Below are positions 10,790 to 21,900 of a stretch of DNA of 64,000 nucleotides, in pieces. Within the stretch, counting starts at the first letter, position 1; each line of letters opens with the position of its first letter. The translations under genes were made by a program, and so were the position numbers. Source of the DNA: Hofstenia miamia (taxonomy: Eukaryota > Xenacoelomorpha > Acoela); NCBI GenBank assembly GCA_004352715.1, contig SCFE01000075.1, positions 1,234,649 to 1,298,648 of the forward strand, given 5' to 3'. The notes below the pieces were generated by a model. The model was not told where the DNA came from. It worked only from the letters and a program-made list of their open reading frames with translations, and searched no databases.

Positions 10790-10807
10790 ATCACATCAGG
10801 GTCACCA
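10790..10807 (-). promoter_or_regulatory. Primer-binding site matching tRNA-Trp, CpG-decayed
   Basis: Read on the minus strand this is TGGTGACCCTGATGTGAT, directly after an LTR end TGATTCTACA (10817-10808). The tRNA-Trp primer site known from avian retroviruses reads TGGTGACCCCGACGTGAT; the two differences are both C to T in a CpG. Placement at the LTR/gag boundary supports a priming function in the ancestral element. Confidence 0.8.
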
Positions 10808-11290
10808 TGTAGAATCATGTAATGTCATGCATAAAATATATAATATATACTAACTGTTATAACACTTTTAATCTTACAATGTCCGCCTTAATGGGTGGCA
10901 TTCCTAAACTCAAATCAAACACTGGGTGTTGCACATGTTTTTCAATTACTTCAAATTTTGTGCTCAAATGAAATAGATTTTCACCACTTACTTCAATTAG
11001 TCCATTAAAAATCAATTTGAGAATATATTAGTGTTCAGCTATTTTGTTTATTATAAGAATAATTCTTAGGAATCCTAGAATTATGCTAAATGTTGTCTAC
11101 ACACAATAGATCTTTCAATATTTCTAAAATGCAATTCCCTTTGAGCTATTTAGATAGAAATTGTATTTTTGACAGAATGTCGTATACATTGTATCGTCCA
11201 AATTCAAACCGATATTTTGACAAACTCACTAACAATCTAAAGTTAGAGTTCTAGACCTGGTCTAGTGTTAGCAAATATGTTATTCTAGGG
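10808..11290. other. Probable 5' LTR side of the gypsy element; no gene seen
   Basis: The inner LTR end is at 10808. The outer LTR boundary could not be found. The region is AT-rich with no credible coding frame. Confidence 0.4.
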
Positions 11291-11425
11291 GTTGTGACTA
11301 CAGCTCGATATTCAAATACAAGCAAAATTTGAAAAAACGTAACATTCAAACTATCGTAAGCTATTTTTAATTTGCAAGTAATTACCGTATTCATGTTTAA
11401 TGAATTTTTAAAATCCAATTTCAAT
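11291..11425. mobile_element. Partial MITE copy 1, ends at a single N
   Basis: Starts GTTGTGACTACAGCTCGATA and matches the first ~150 bp of the complete unit at 11776-11994 almost exactly, then stops at the N at 11426. It is either a second insertion or an assembly duplicate. Confidence 0.6.
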
Positions 11426-11775
11426 NATATACATATATAATATGTAAATAGTCAATGCTTATAATTATAGCACATATTTACATTTACTTACTTGTAATTA
11501 CATATTTCAGCAAACTTTATTACATAAAAAACTAATCAAAATAGAGTTTAAAGAAATACATATATTTGTTCAAGTATATAATTACAATTTCTTTGAAATT
11601 GTGTCTCTAATGGTGTTTAATATTTTGTTACGTCAGACTTGGGGGAAGTGAGTTTGGGGGAAGAGAGATAGACCCTGTGCTAATTGGTCGATATATATAA
11701 AATTCTTGTAATGTAATTTAGCAAGCGCTGATATTCGTAGAATAATATTAACTTTCAACAATGTATATTCATTGG

Positions 11776-11994
11776 GTGTTGTGACTACAGCTCGATATTC
11801 GTGATCAGCTCGATATTCAAATACAAGCAAAATTTGAAAAACATAACATTTAAACTATCGTAAGCTATTTTTAATTTGCAAGTAATTACCGTATTCATGT
11901 TTAATGAATTTTTAAAATCCAATTTCAATTTTTTAAATTTGCCTTATTTTTAAATATCGAGTTTATAGTGAATATCGAGCTGCAGTCACAACAC
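11776..11994. mobile_element. MITE with ~25-bp terminal inverted repeats
   Basis: The left end GTGTTGTGACTACAGCTCGA (11776 on) is mirrored at the right end (to 11994) as the reverse complement of GTGTTGTGACTGCAGCTCGA; only one base differs in the 25-bp arms. The unit is 219 bp and non-coding. The superfamily is not clear because no convincing target-site duplication is visible. A diverged fragment of the same start follows at about 12005-12060. Confidence 0.72.
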
Positions 11995-12004
11995 TTTATT
12001 CTAG

Positions 12005-12060
12005 GTAGTTGTGTCTGCAGATTGATGTTTAAATACAAACAAGATTTAAAATATTTAATT
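12005..12060. repeat. Diverged third copy of the MITE end
   Basis: GTAGTTGTGTCTGCAGATTG and the following AAATACAAACAAGATTTAAA are a mutated version of the left MITE end. They are preceded by TTATTCTAGG, the word that also precedes copy 1 near 11281. Confidence 0.5.
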
Positions 12061-13540
12061 TTCGTTATATATGTTCATTGAAACAGAAATAAGCATCATG
12101 ATTCGATATATGTATGTAAACTAATAATAATATAATGTAGAAAATTATTGCTGTATAAAAGCATATTAGTAAAACGTGAATGTCTCCAATGATTTGAACT
12201 TAATGATAGAAAGACAAAAATTCCAGTAAGCTTTAAAGCAGAAAATAAATTCAATATGATGTACCAATTCTTTTATTAATTCAAAAAGACTTAGACAAAA
12301 ATACACGTGATACAGATCAGAATGGTAGCCATAAAACGTGAAATACATTCAATTGGTTATTGTTTTAGGTGTTTATCGTTTCTCTCTAAAATTTAGATTT
12401 TTTTCATGTTTTAAAAATATTTATTTCTAAAGTTGCTATCAATTTTAAATTGGCTTTATAATTACATTGCTCTAGCCATAGTTGACTAAAGTTTTCTTTA
12501 AAGAACTGAAATGCTTTTTTGAATCGATGTCTAGTTGCTTACTAATCGGAATCGAGATTTTCATTTGCAAGATTTAAATTATTTCACAAATTTTACCAAT
12601 GAAAGTTAGATGACTCTTTTGTCCTCTAAATATGTGTTTTTAAATGTCCGAAGTGCCTTCATCAAAACGCATTATTACTATATATTTTTGATTTTGTAGA
12701 TTTCGCGTCACAAACGTTTAGTTTTCCTCGCTTTTCATCTACTTTCAAATTGAAAAAGTTTTCATTGATCCTCAATTTGGCGCGTTACCAGAAGAAACTA
12801 ATCAAATTTTTTAAAGTATTACTGTTTATCAAATGTTTAATGAATGAAAGAGCTTTCTTTAATATTAGTTTTACATTAAGTTAATATCTTGAAAAATGTA
12901 TCAGCATGTAACGGTTCAATACGAATTGGTATATATACTAAAGTAAAAATAATTTATTAATGCAATTAATTGTACATAACACCTGATTAGAAAATCGTGA
13001 ATACAATATGGTATCTAGAGATCGTTTTGCGGGAAACTAATAACGTAAGCAAACGTTTTTAGCTGGAGAGATTGTTTACTCGAATTCCGATTTAAGAGTG
13101 AAACTATCTGGATTGGATTTTAGTTGAATATACAAATTCCAGGTCTTAGCCACCTTAAATTAATATTTAGTTGGCACCACTCAATGATGTTCAAATGTCA
13201 TTTGGAAGAAACTGAGGCCTGTACACGATGAGTAGATACTAACATATGCTTTGTTAAGGGCAGATTGATGACTTCTGAGTTTTCTTGAATTAAAATATAT
13301 ATGAAATATAATATATAATAATAAACAGGTGCAATTGCAAAAACCAGCAGAAACCGACAATATATTAATGCGCAATTTGCTTGAAGATTTCTGTCCTAAC
13401 TAAGTTTTTTTATAATTTGATAGAATCAACTGAATACAATAATTCTTTTTAGCCCTTAAGAGTCAAAGCAAATTTATTGCTGTAAATAAATGACAGTAAA
13501 AAAGCTACAAACTTCAAGTACGTGTATTTACAAAATAATA
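12061..13540. other. AT-rich intergenic sequence, no gene seen
   Basis: No frame with recognisable protein similarity and no clear repeat structure. Short open stretches on the minus strand have composition like random AT-rich sequence. Confidence 0.5.
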
Positions 13541-13580
13541 AATATATATATATATATATAGAATAAATGTGTGTGTGTAT
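13541..13580. repeat. (TA)n and (TG)n microsatellite at the LINE 3' end
   Basis: A TA run is followed by TGTGTGTGTATG. It lies where the minus-strand LINE ends and may be its simple-repeat 3' tail, as CR1/L2-type elements often have. Confidence 0.6.
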
Positions 13581-15400
13581 GTCTATGTGTGGTGAGCTCA
13601 GTGTAAAAAACCAGTAAATGTGTTTAGCATGTTTGGTTCTTCGATTGTATTTTGTCGATGTAAAAGTACGATTTTTAATTTTTTTCTCAATTTTTTGTAA
13701 TTTTTTTCTATTATCTAATTTTCTAAATCATTCCAAATATTAGAGGCTACTCGGTGAAAACTAGGCTAGGAAATACTATTACAAATAAACTTATGTGATT
13801 GAAGATTTACTTTTAAGAAATTATCAAGAAAAGAAATTGATTGTCGGCCATATTTATACTTAAATAAAATTGAAGCTGCATGGAATTGTACTTGAGATAG
13901 CGGGAATAATATATTCGTCTGTATTCACTAACATGATCATGCTTCCGTTCAAAATTTAATGTTTTTAATGAACAATTAAAAGTTTTTGATAATAAATAGC
14001 GGTTTTTTGTATTAAAATTTATACATAAAAATGAACACTAATGTAATTGCGATAAACAAAAGGCATGTAATAATTGAACGTGATAATCTGGTCCAAAATT
14101 TCTGAGGTGGTATAAGTATCTAACGCCAGAAGCCATTTTTACTAATTTTTTAGGAGAAATTTATCAAATTTTAAATCTTTGTCAATATCAACACCTAAAT
14201 ATGTAACATGATCAGATTGTTTTATTGGAACACTGTTAACAATTAATTCGATCTTGTTTGTTATTTCTTTTACAGAATTGGGGGAAAATATAATGAATTG
14301 CGTTTTTTCAATATTAATTTTTAATTGATTGGATGAGAAATACCTAGAAAGATTTTCAATATCACTTTGTAAATTTTTTGTAGCCCTAAATGCATCATTA
14401 TCTGTATTTATGAGGCAAGTATCATCAGCAAATTGATATATTTCACTATGTTTTACATGTTTAATTATGTCATTTACATATATTGCAAATAAAATTTGCC
14501 CTAGTACTGTGCCTTGAGGCACTCCTCGATCGGTTTTAATATAATCAGATTTCATATTATTCATTAAAACATGCTGTTTTCTATTTTTTAAAAAAGTAGT
14601 AAGTAACTCAATTGAATTTTGTTGAAATCCGTAATTTTTAAATTTCATTGAATTAAAAGCTTTGCTTAATTATAGAAGTGCTATGCAACTGGATTTATTT
14701 TGAGATTTATTTGAGAATATTTTTCCAGTAATTGAAATAATTGCATCACTTGTACTATGTTTAGCGCGGAAACCATATTGTTTGGATGATAAGATATTCT
14801 CAGATGCAAGGTATTGGTTGATTTGAATGTGCAATAATTTTTCAAATAATTTACTAAAAGGGTGTGTTATTGAGATTGGCCTATAATTTTTAGCAATGAG
14901 GGGATCTCCATTTTTATACAAAGGTGTCATGTCTGACCTTTTCATTATTTCCGGAAATTTGTTTTCAACTATACATTGATTTAGCGCCAAATATATGAAA
15001 AAATTTCTTAATAATAAAGTACGGTAAATGAGTGGAACCCGAAGATTTATTAAAGTGTAAATTTTGTACAATAGTTTCCAATTCTCTTAAGGTAGACAGC
15101 CTAAATTGAAACGTTGACTTACAATTTGATTGCCTTAATTCTGATAGAGAAGGTTTAGGAAAATTGAAGTTGCCTATTTCTTTAAATGTATGATTTAAAT
15201 GATTTAGCATCCTTTTTTATCGGTAAATATTTTATTATCAACATTAATTTCTGAAAAGTCACTATTATGCTCATTCGATTTTCCAATAAAACGGTTTAGA
15301 AATTTCCACTTTTGTTTAAAAGAATTTTAATTTTCAAAAAATTGACGTTGTTTTAAAGCATATTTTTAGCAAATAAGTCCTTAATTAATTTCTTTGATCT
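13581..15400 (-). pseudogene. Non-LTR retrotransposon ORF2: reverse transcriptase (CR1/Jockey-like), degenerate
   Basis: Minus-strand frames show a standard LINE RT in order: a pre-RT block (KQKWKFLNRFIGKS, about 15270-15320), KRSDMTPLYKNGD and NYRPISITHPFSKLFEKLL (14840-14960), YGFRAKHSTSDAI (14730-14790), LSKAFNSM (about 14645-14670), GVPQGTVLGQILFAIYVNDI (14460-14530), the catalytic FADD box (about 14420-14435), and VTYLGVDID (about 14180). A C-terminal thumb resembling HRVASNIWNDLEN lies near 13730. A TAA separates the frames at about 14670, and frameshifts occur, for example at 15070-15210. Catalytic aspartates remain in FADD, but the copy cannot be translated as a whole. Confidence 0.85.
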
Positions 15401-16229
15401 TTCGTAATTAGTCCAATTTATTTCGGTATGATTAGCGTTAGCTAGTTCAAAGATTCTACTTTATGTTTACGGTATTTTTAATTACTTGATTATCAGTCGT
15501 GCTTAAATTAAATCATTGTGATATATTAACTACTCGGCGGGTTTTTAGCGGTGCTACTTTGTTTAGGACTTGATTGATCTGTGCCGCGATGTAATTTAGC
15601 ATGTGGAAACGAGAATTTAGAGTAAAAATATAGTCGAATGGAACAGTAAATTTTCCATGATCTCATCTGAATAATTTTTGAAATCCCCAGAAAAAATCGT
15701 TTTAAATTTAAGACGCTTAACTTGAAACTTACTAGTATAAAGGATTCAATGATATAAGTCTTTTATATAGTTTCCGAATTGGATACAAAATAATCACTTA
15801 ATGCCGTTTTTAGAGTGGGAGTTTTAGTGTTGATTATTTTTAAATTACAAATAGCGCATAATTCTTTCAATGATTTTGTTTTCATAAAAATTGAAATAGT
15901 TGATGTTAAAGTGACCTTATATGTTTAGTGAGTAATTATTGCTTTGAATATCTGAAATTTTATTGCATTTATACCTTTATATACTCTACAAGAAAGTTCT
16001 TATTTGGATTATTAGTAACATTAATTAATTCATTTTCTGAAGAATTTGTAGGTGATTTAATTTCGTAATTTCGTTCCATAATTATTCAAAAACAGAATGA
16101 TCTGATTCAAATTCTTTCTTACGTATTGGATTTAAAACTTTTGGTAAAATTAGCATGAGGAAATGGTCAAATATTGGAATGACACTAAGATGACGTTGAG
16201 AGAAGCTTCTTATGATTTGATTGCAGTGC
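15401..16229 (-). pseudogene. Degenerate upstream part of the LINE (endonuclease or inter-ORF region)
   Basis: This lies between the RT and the ORF1-like region and has the length expected for an endonuclease domain. Only short readable pieces remain (for example NPIRKKEFESDHSVFE near 16090-16135), which could belong to an endonuclease SDH motif or to the end of an SGNH-type esterase. No domain can be assigned safely. Confidence 0.35.
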
Positions 16230-16964
16230 TTAATTGCGAAGTTCTTTGAGACAGGGTGAAGAGGTAGATGTGGTGAGGTGTGAATTTCTTCCTGACTTCT
16301 AAGGTGATGTTGTGTAACTTTAAGTGGAACTTGTTGTGACTGAAATTGAGCGCATCGATAAGACCAGTGTTGAGCATTGCAGTGTCGACATGTGTACTTT
16401 CGTATTGCGCGATTTTTGCTGTGGTGCTACTTTCTGGGTATGAATGAATGGTTGTTTCTTGCTCTTGAAGAAGACGATGTGTACGAACTTTTTTGAGGAT
16501 ACTACTTCCTATGATGAGTGTGGTTATTCCTGTTTTTATCTTTTTTACGGGTGGTTTGATGTTAGAATTTGCTTTTTTTGAGGTGCAGGCGATATTCTGG
16601 GAAAGGAGAAGAGTTTGGGTGTTGAAGGTACACTTGGTGGAGTGACGGTGATTTCTTTTTGAGGCGTTGTGGGTTGAAAGAGTGACTTTTGCGGTGTTTT
16701 TCGACGTTTGTTGGTGTGGATAGTGAAGACTTGAAAAGAAAGAAGGGCTTCGGCGGCGTTTTCATGATTTAGGTGGGCGAACATTTGATGTAGCGGTGTT
16801 TTCTTTTTGTTCTTTATCAAAGCGCTGGCCGCATCGAGGGTAGCAAAGCCACCAAACAACGAACTGTGAATCGCTTCTGCGAGAGCTGGGGAAACCCGAC
16901 CGTTCTCCGCAAGAACTGACATAATGATACAATATACAATTATTTCCTTTGAGTTTGCAAACAT
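16230..16964 (-). pseudogene. LINE ORF1-like gene with possible SGNH esterase segment
   Basis: A 139-codon frame (16964-16545) starts with an alanine/leucine-rich part (VSPALAEAIHSSLFGGFATL) and continues into a Pro/Thr/Ser/Lys-rich tail. After a frame change a second frame runs to about 16240 and contains TTLIIGSSILKKV, then HSYPESSTTAKIAQY, then AMLNTGLIDAL. This spacing resembles the SGNH hydrolase blocks GDS, YPG and G.ND found in the ORF1 of some CR1-type LINEs. The catalytic Asp of block III would be displaced and the GDS block reads GSS, so activity is unlikely. It could instead be an unrelated host fragment. Codon use is richer in G+C than its neighbours. Confidence 0.45.
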
Positions 16965-17361
16965 TTACATTACGAAAATGACTTGTATAGCATTAAAATG
17001 TATAAAGGAATTAGGAATGAGTATCTGTAGTAAAGGGCTAGTTCCATATATGGGAAATATATATTTGCTACAACGAATTATAAAGGAAATTTACTTTAGC
17101 TTAACAGGTTGTGCCTGTAATTTAAGGGAAATATCCGACGGTAATTTTATTCTAGTTTAGCAATTCCAGAATATAATTTTTTGCGTTGAGTGCATTTTTG
17201 GCAACGGTGACATTTGAATTAAAACATGCTATGTAGTATTAACAAAACTAATTTAGAATGACAATATGCACTAGTTCGAAAATGATTTTATTCAATTTTA
17301 AATTTTGTTTCACTGAGATTTATGTTTATATTATAACTCTTATTTGATGTTTAGATTTGAG

Positions 17362-17472
17362 ATGTACGAGGAGTATATCAAGAGACGTGTTTTGTCAATT
17401 CAAAGTCATGTTGTTTGCGGCTATGTTGGTAATCGAGCAGCAGTTTTTCCAATGCAATTGCTGGGAATGGAA
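17362..17472 (+). CDS. PDXK: PDXK exon 1
   Basis: The ATG starts [18 protein letters not shown]. It covers the ribokinase-fold N-terminal strand and the GYVGNRAA loop and ends GGAATGGAA before GTATGA. The following intron (17473-17518) is 46 bp. Confidence 0.93.
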
Positions 17473-18912
17473 GTATGAGAAATTATTAACAATTAAGAGA
17501 TTGATTTCTGCTCTTTAGGTTGACAATATTAATTCAGTGCAATTCTGCTGTCATACTCAATATAAGGAGGTAAAGGGTCAAATACTTGGTTCCCAGGAAC
17601 TTAAACAACTAGTTGACGGCCTTGAATCCAATGGAATTCATCATTATTCTTCTCTTTTAACTGGTAGACAATATATATCTGAGCTATGCAATATAAATTT
17701 TAACCTATTGCGTATATGATACTTAGATTTGTCTATATATATACAGTTCGCGACTGCAAATTGTCATACCCCGTCAAAAATTGTATATATCCATAAAATA
17801 ACAATATATTTTGAATTGACTAGATCATTACCTTTGTAGGATCTTTTGTAGTAAATTTGTAATGGATGGCCATCAACTCGTCTCACAAATTTGTTAGCTG
17901 TAGCTGACAATCAGAGAAAGGTCTCCAAAGTACTAATTTCCATTCGTCAAAAGACCAATGAGAATGTTCCAATTCCCACCGATGACGCGATTTCATTTGT
18001 TTCTCGGATAAATATGGCCTAACAAGGGGTTTTCTGAACATAAAGCCTGCCTCCAACACTACACTTTGCACTGTGCGAAGGCGCACATCATAGCCCGTGG
18101 AACCAAGCTGATCTTGAATTTTCCTTTGAGTCATCTGCGGAGAACGTAGGTAGAGCTGTCGAATGTGTAACTGTTCTGTTATCAAATTTCTTATTGTGAC
18201 CTCCACAGTTCGCATATAGTGTTGCCGTGGTACCCAAGTGTCTGTAGACCTTCAATATCCTTGAAACACTGAGTTATGCCAGCAACACTTTTCAGTGTTC
18301 TCTGCGAGTGTCACAATTTTGATTCGAGTTGCTTCTAGTGAATCCATATCAACAGAATGAAGTTAAGTGGGTGGTAATGCGTTTTTGCATTGAATAAGAG
18401 ATGTGACAAAACAACCAATCAATACGAATGATTTCTATGCAAATGATCCTTCCGTAAGTGCTTAGTCAGATTTTGAACTATAGTAACGAGATATAGACAT
18501 TGCGAATGGATTATTTCATTATCTGGACGCCATAGCATCTCAATAAAGCTCAAGACGCAAAAGTAACATTTGGAATAGATATATGACAACTTGCTGTCGC
18601 GTACTATATATATATATATACATATATATTGGTGATTTGTAATAAAGTTTTCACATATATTGGTGCTTTGTAACGCTCACCACATATATTGGTGTTATGT
18701 AACCAAATGGTGTTTTGTACATAGGAAAAAAATTTATATTTTTTCATTTTTATTTTTCGTGATTTTTATTTATATTTGATAATACTTAGTCTCTATTGAT
18801 ATATTGTTATCAATTTCGTTTGACCTTTATGTTTGCAAAGTGTAAAAAACTGTGCACTAATTCAATTATTTCTTTTAAAATAATTTCTAAAAACTGAGAT
18901 ATTTTTTGTGCN

Positions 18913-18943
<31 letters not shown>

Positions 18944-21900
18944 GAGACTTGTATATGAAAATCTTCTGAATTTAAAATAATGTCAAAATAGTGAATAATG
19001 TCCAAATATTTTTTGAACTTTTCGGCTATGATTGAACTTTTAAAATAAATGGCCATTGATGTTGAATATAATGTCAATATAAGATTTGTTTTTGATAATT
19101 TTATATCTTGATTCTTAACTTCAAAATCAAATAAGGTTTGACAGTTGTTAAAGTTAATGTAATTTGAATAAATATTTGCTAATCTTATAACATGTGTTCA
19201 CACAACCAACTTATTGTAAATACCAGTTATAATTTCGACTACAAATTTTTTATGCATTGCACCGAATACATTGAAAGATGACAATCATTGAAAATTGAAA
19301 TATGTGAAAGTTGGCCTCAATGTTAGGGCTTGGGTTGTCCGAGGTTGCTCTTAGACAGACCCACCTCAAGGTACTGAAATTTTGCTTAAAACATTGAATT
19401 GTGATAAATTTAACATTCATTTTAGTTTTATGCACGTAAAGAAAACACAAATTTTCCCTAGAAAATCGGATATGAAACCCAAAAATTATTTTCCAAACTT
19501 TCCATAACGTTTTATATGAATTTGAAAAAAAATACATTTAAAATTAACATTGCAAGCATGCCAACCCTGGGCTTAGGAAATTTAGTTAACAAGGTCTTTA
19601 AAATTGTTTAGATGATATATTACTCAATTGTGGTTTGATACGGTTAGAATTCCTGTCAAAATGTACTCTGTAAGCAACAAGATATAATTTATTCTCAAAT
19701 GATAAACAGTTTTTAAACCACTAATTCAACTACGTCTCTAAAGTATCAAATCTAACTTAGCATTTATAGAGTGATTAAATTTGCAATGTTTTCTGAGAAT
19801 AGATAATGAAGAACGAGAACTCTCACTCTTGGAAGTAAAAATACATTAATACCCCAGTAAAATATCGCATTCAGTATGCAAGTTACTTTGAAATGAATGT
19901 TTTGAATGCCGATTTACAGCAAACAACCATTACTATCATGATATCAAATCCTCTCACAGCTAGAAATTCAAAATTATATCTGAATATTATGTGCATTAAA
20001 TTTTTGATTTTGGTATTGTACGTAATCATCTTTATGCGGCTGATATAAAATGCAATAATATCATTGAACTAGGTAAGCTATCGCTATGAGATTGATGATG
20101 CTAGCTTTTGCCTCCATAATCAGTGAATTTGATTTTGGTTGATATTTCCTTTTTTATATTATATTCAGATAATGCCATTGTTTTCTAAAAAATTTAACAA
20201 TCAATGTTAGCTGATGTTCAATTCGAACACGAAAAATTTTTTGTTTGAATATGCTCACATAATAAATCAATGGGTTACGTATGTTTAAAACAATGGGATA
20301 TTGCTTATTGTTTTTTAATGTCATCTAGTATTTTACTGTGAGTGCTGTTTTGTAAAGGACTATGAGGTTAACTATGCGTTAAGTCTTGTTACCTATATTT
20401 TTTCTGTCAATATCATTAGTGATTATTTCATTCATGTTTTGCAATTATTGACTGAAACTAGAAGCACTTAAATGTTTGTAGAACAAATAATTTCACAACA
20501 AAATTTGAAGGTTTAAATTGAAGTACGATTGAGAATTTGTTTGCAGTGGAATAATAGTTTTTAGGACAAAGACTAAACTGCCCACTTATATGGCAGGTGT
20601 AAACAATTGAGAAATTCATACTAAATGTACTATAAAATTTTAATTCACCAATGTGTTTCAACATCGAGAAACAATTTCAGTATTTCTTCAAAATGTCAAT
20701 GATATCTCGTCAGCATCACCATCGCATTTGGACAAAAATTTGCCAGATAATGAATTTGTAGTGTATGAGATAAGAACATTATCCTAGTTATTATCAATTA
20801 GCAAATTTATAATTGAAAAAAACTAATGCAACAAAAATTTCATTTAACAAAGATAATGGGCAATACAGGCAAAGTGAAATATTACGAATGTAATACGAAA
20901 ATAAGAAGTTATTATTAAAAATGAATAGAAATATCTACAATAAGAATTCGAAGTTATTAGAATCGGGTGTCCCAGCTATTCTGCCGATTCACCACATTAT
21001 TTCGGTGATGCATAGAAGAGAAGTGTTTTTTTCCAAAAATTAATAAGGAATCTTTTAAAATTCATTCTCATTCGCATATCAAATGTGCTGAATTATTGTG
21101 GAGTCAGGTAAATTGGGTAGTGCTACTTTCACATTCTACTCGAAAAGTTGGTTGAATATATAATCCCATTTTGGAAGACTGGCAGAAAATGATCTCGCAA
21201 GATTGACACAAAGTTAACTAAGTATTTTTCCATTTAGCGAATTAAGTGTACGGAAAACCCTACTCACACCATTATCCAGTTCNNNNNNNNNNNNNNNNNN
21301 NNNNNNNNNNNNNNNNNNNNNNNNNNNNNNNNNNNNNNNNNNNNNNNNNNNNNNNNNNNNNNNNNNNNNNNNNNNNNNNNNNNNNNNNNNNNNNNNNNNN
21401 NNNNNNNNNNNGAAAACCCTACTCACACCATTATCCAGTTCCCGCCACAATTAAAAGTTCGGGTGAATTTTGTTTGATAGTCCAGCCCGTCTTCTAATGT
21501 ACCTTGGGTGCCTATGATATTTTGTATTCATTGGAAACATTGACGCTACTGCACTTTTTTACTTTTTACTGAAATTATTTTTACCTTAGTTCTTTATATT
21601 AATTTTTCATAGATATTCTACTCAAAGGTTGATTTCGCTTGCTAAGTTGCCTGGAAGTTTTTCGGTATCTCTATCAATAAATTCCAGTTTTCAAAAGATC
21701 ATAATGAGTTCTATTCCTTTTAAAATTGCTTTTAATGCTTTTGTGCTACGAAATAATTTTCTAATCGATTCAGAGGTTTGTCCTTGCAGCATTTTAGAGT
21801 TCAGGTAATGAATGAGATTGGCAAGGAAAAATTCCAAGAAATTGAATTTGCAAATATTCCAAAATATAACTAATCATAATTTTGAAGTTCTGGTTGTGTA

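Larger units (their letters stand above)
1..10807 (-). mobile_element. Degenerate Ty3/gypsy LTR retrotransposon, interrupted by nested insertions
   Basis: The whole stretch reads as one retrotransposon on the minus strand. From right to left it has a primer-binding site (10790-10807), gag (about 9942-8930 and 8230-7745), protease (7600-7290), a protease-RT linker (6040-5450), RT (1830-1060), RNase H (1005-770) and the start of integrase (320-1). The reading frames carry many stops and frameshifts, so this is a dead copy. Younger insertions split it at 2051-5445, 7100-7289 and 8234-8925; if they are removed, the coding order is continuous. The integrase end and 3' LTR lie beyond position 1. 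Of the 5' LTR only the inner end, next to the primer site at 10808, can be placed. Domain order and motifs are read from the sequence; the Ty3/gypsy assignment follows from RT-RNase H preceding integrase. Confidence 0.88.

Noticed and set aside
11633-11830. 65-codon minus-strand frame
   Set aside because: It overlaps the MITE end; its sequence is a translation of the terminal repeat.
16380-16430. CRHCNAQHWSYRC in an alternative minus frame, with the spacing of the eIF3g zinc motif
   Set aside because: The frame has stops shortly upstream and no other eIF3g similarity; the overlapping SGNH-like frame fits its surroundings better.
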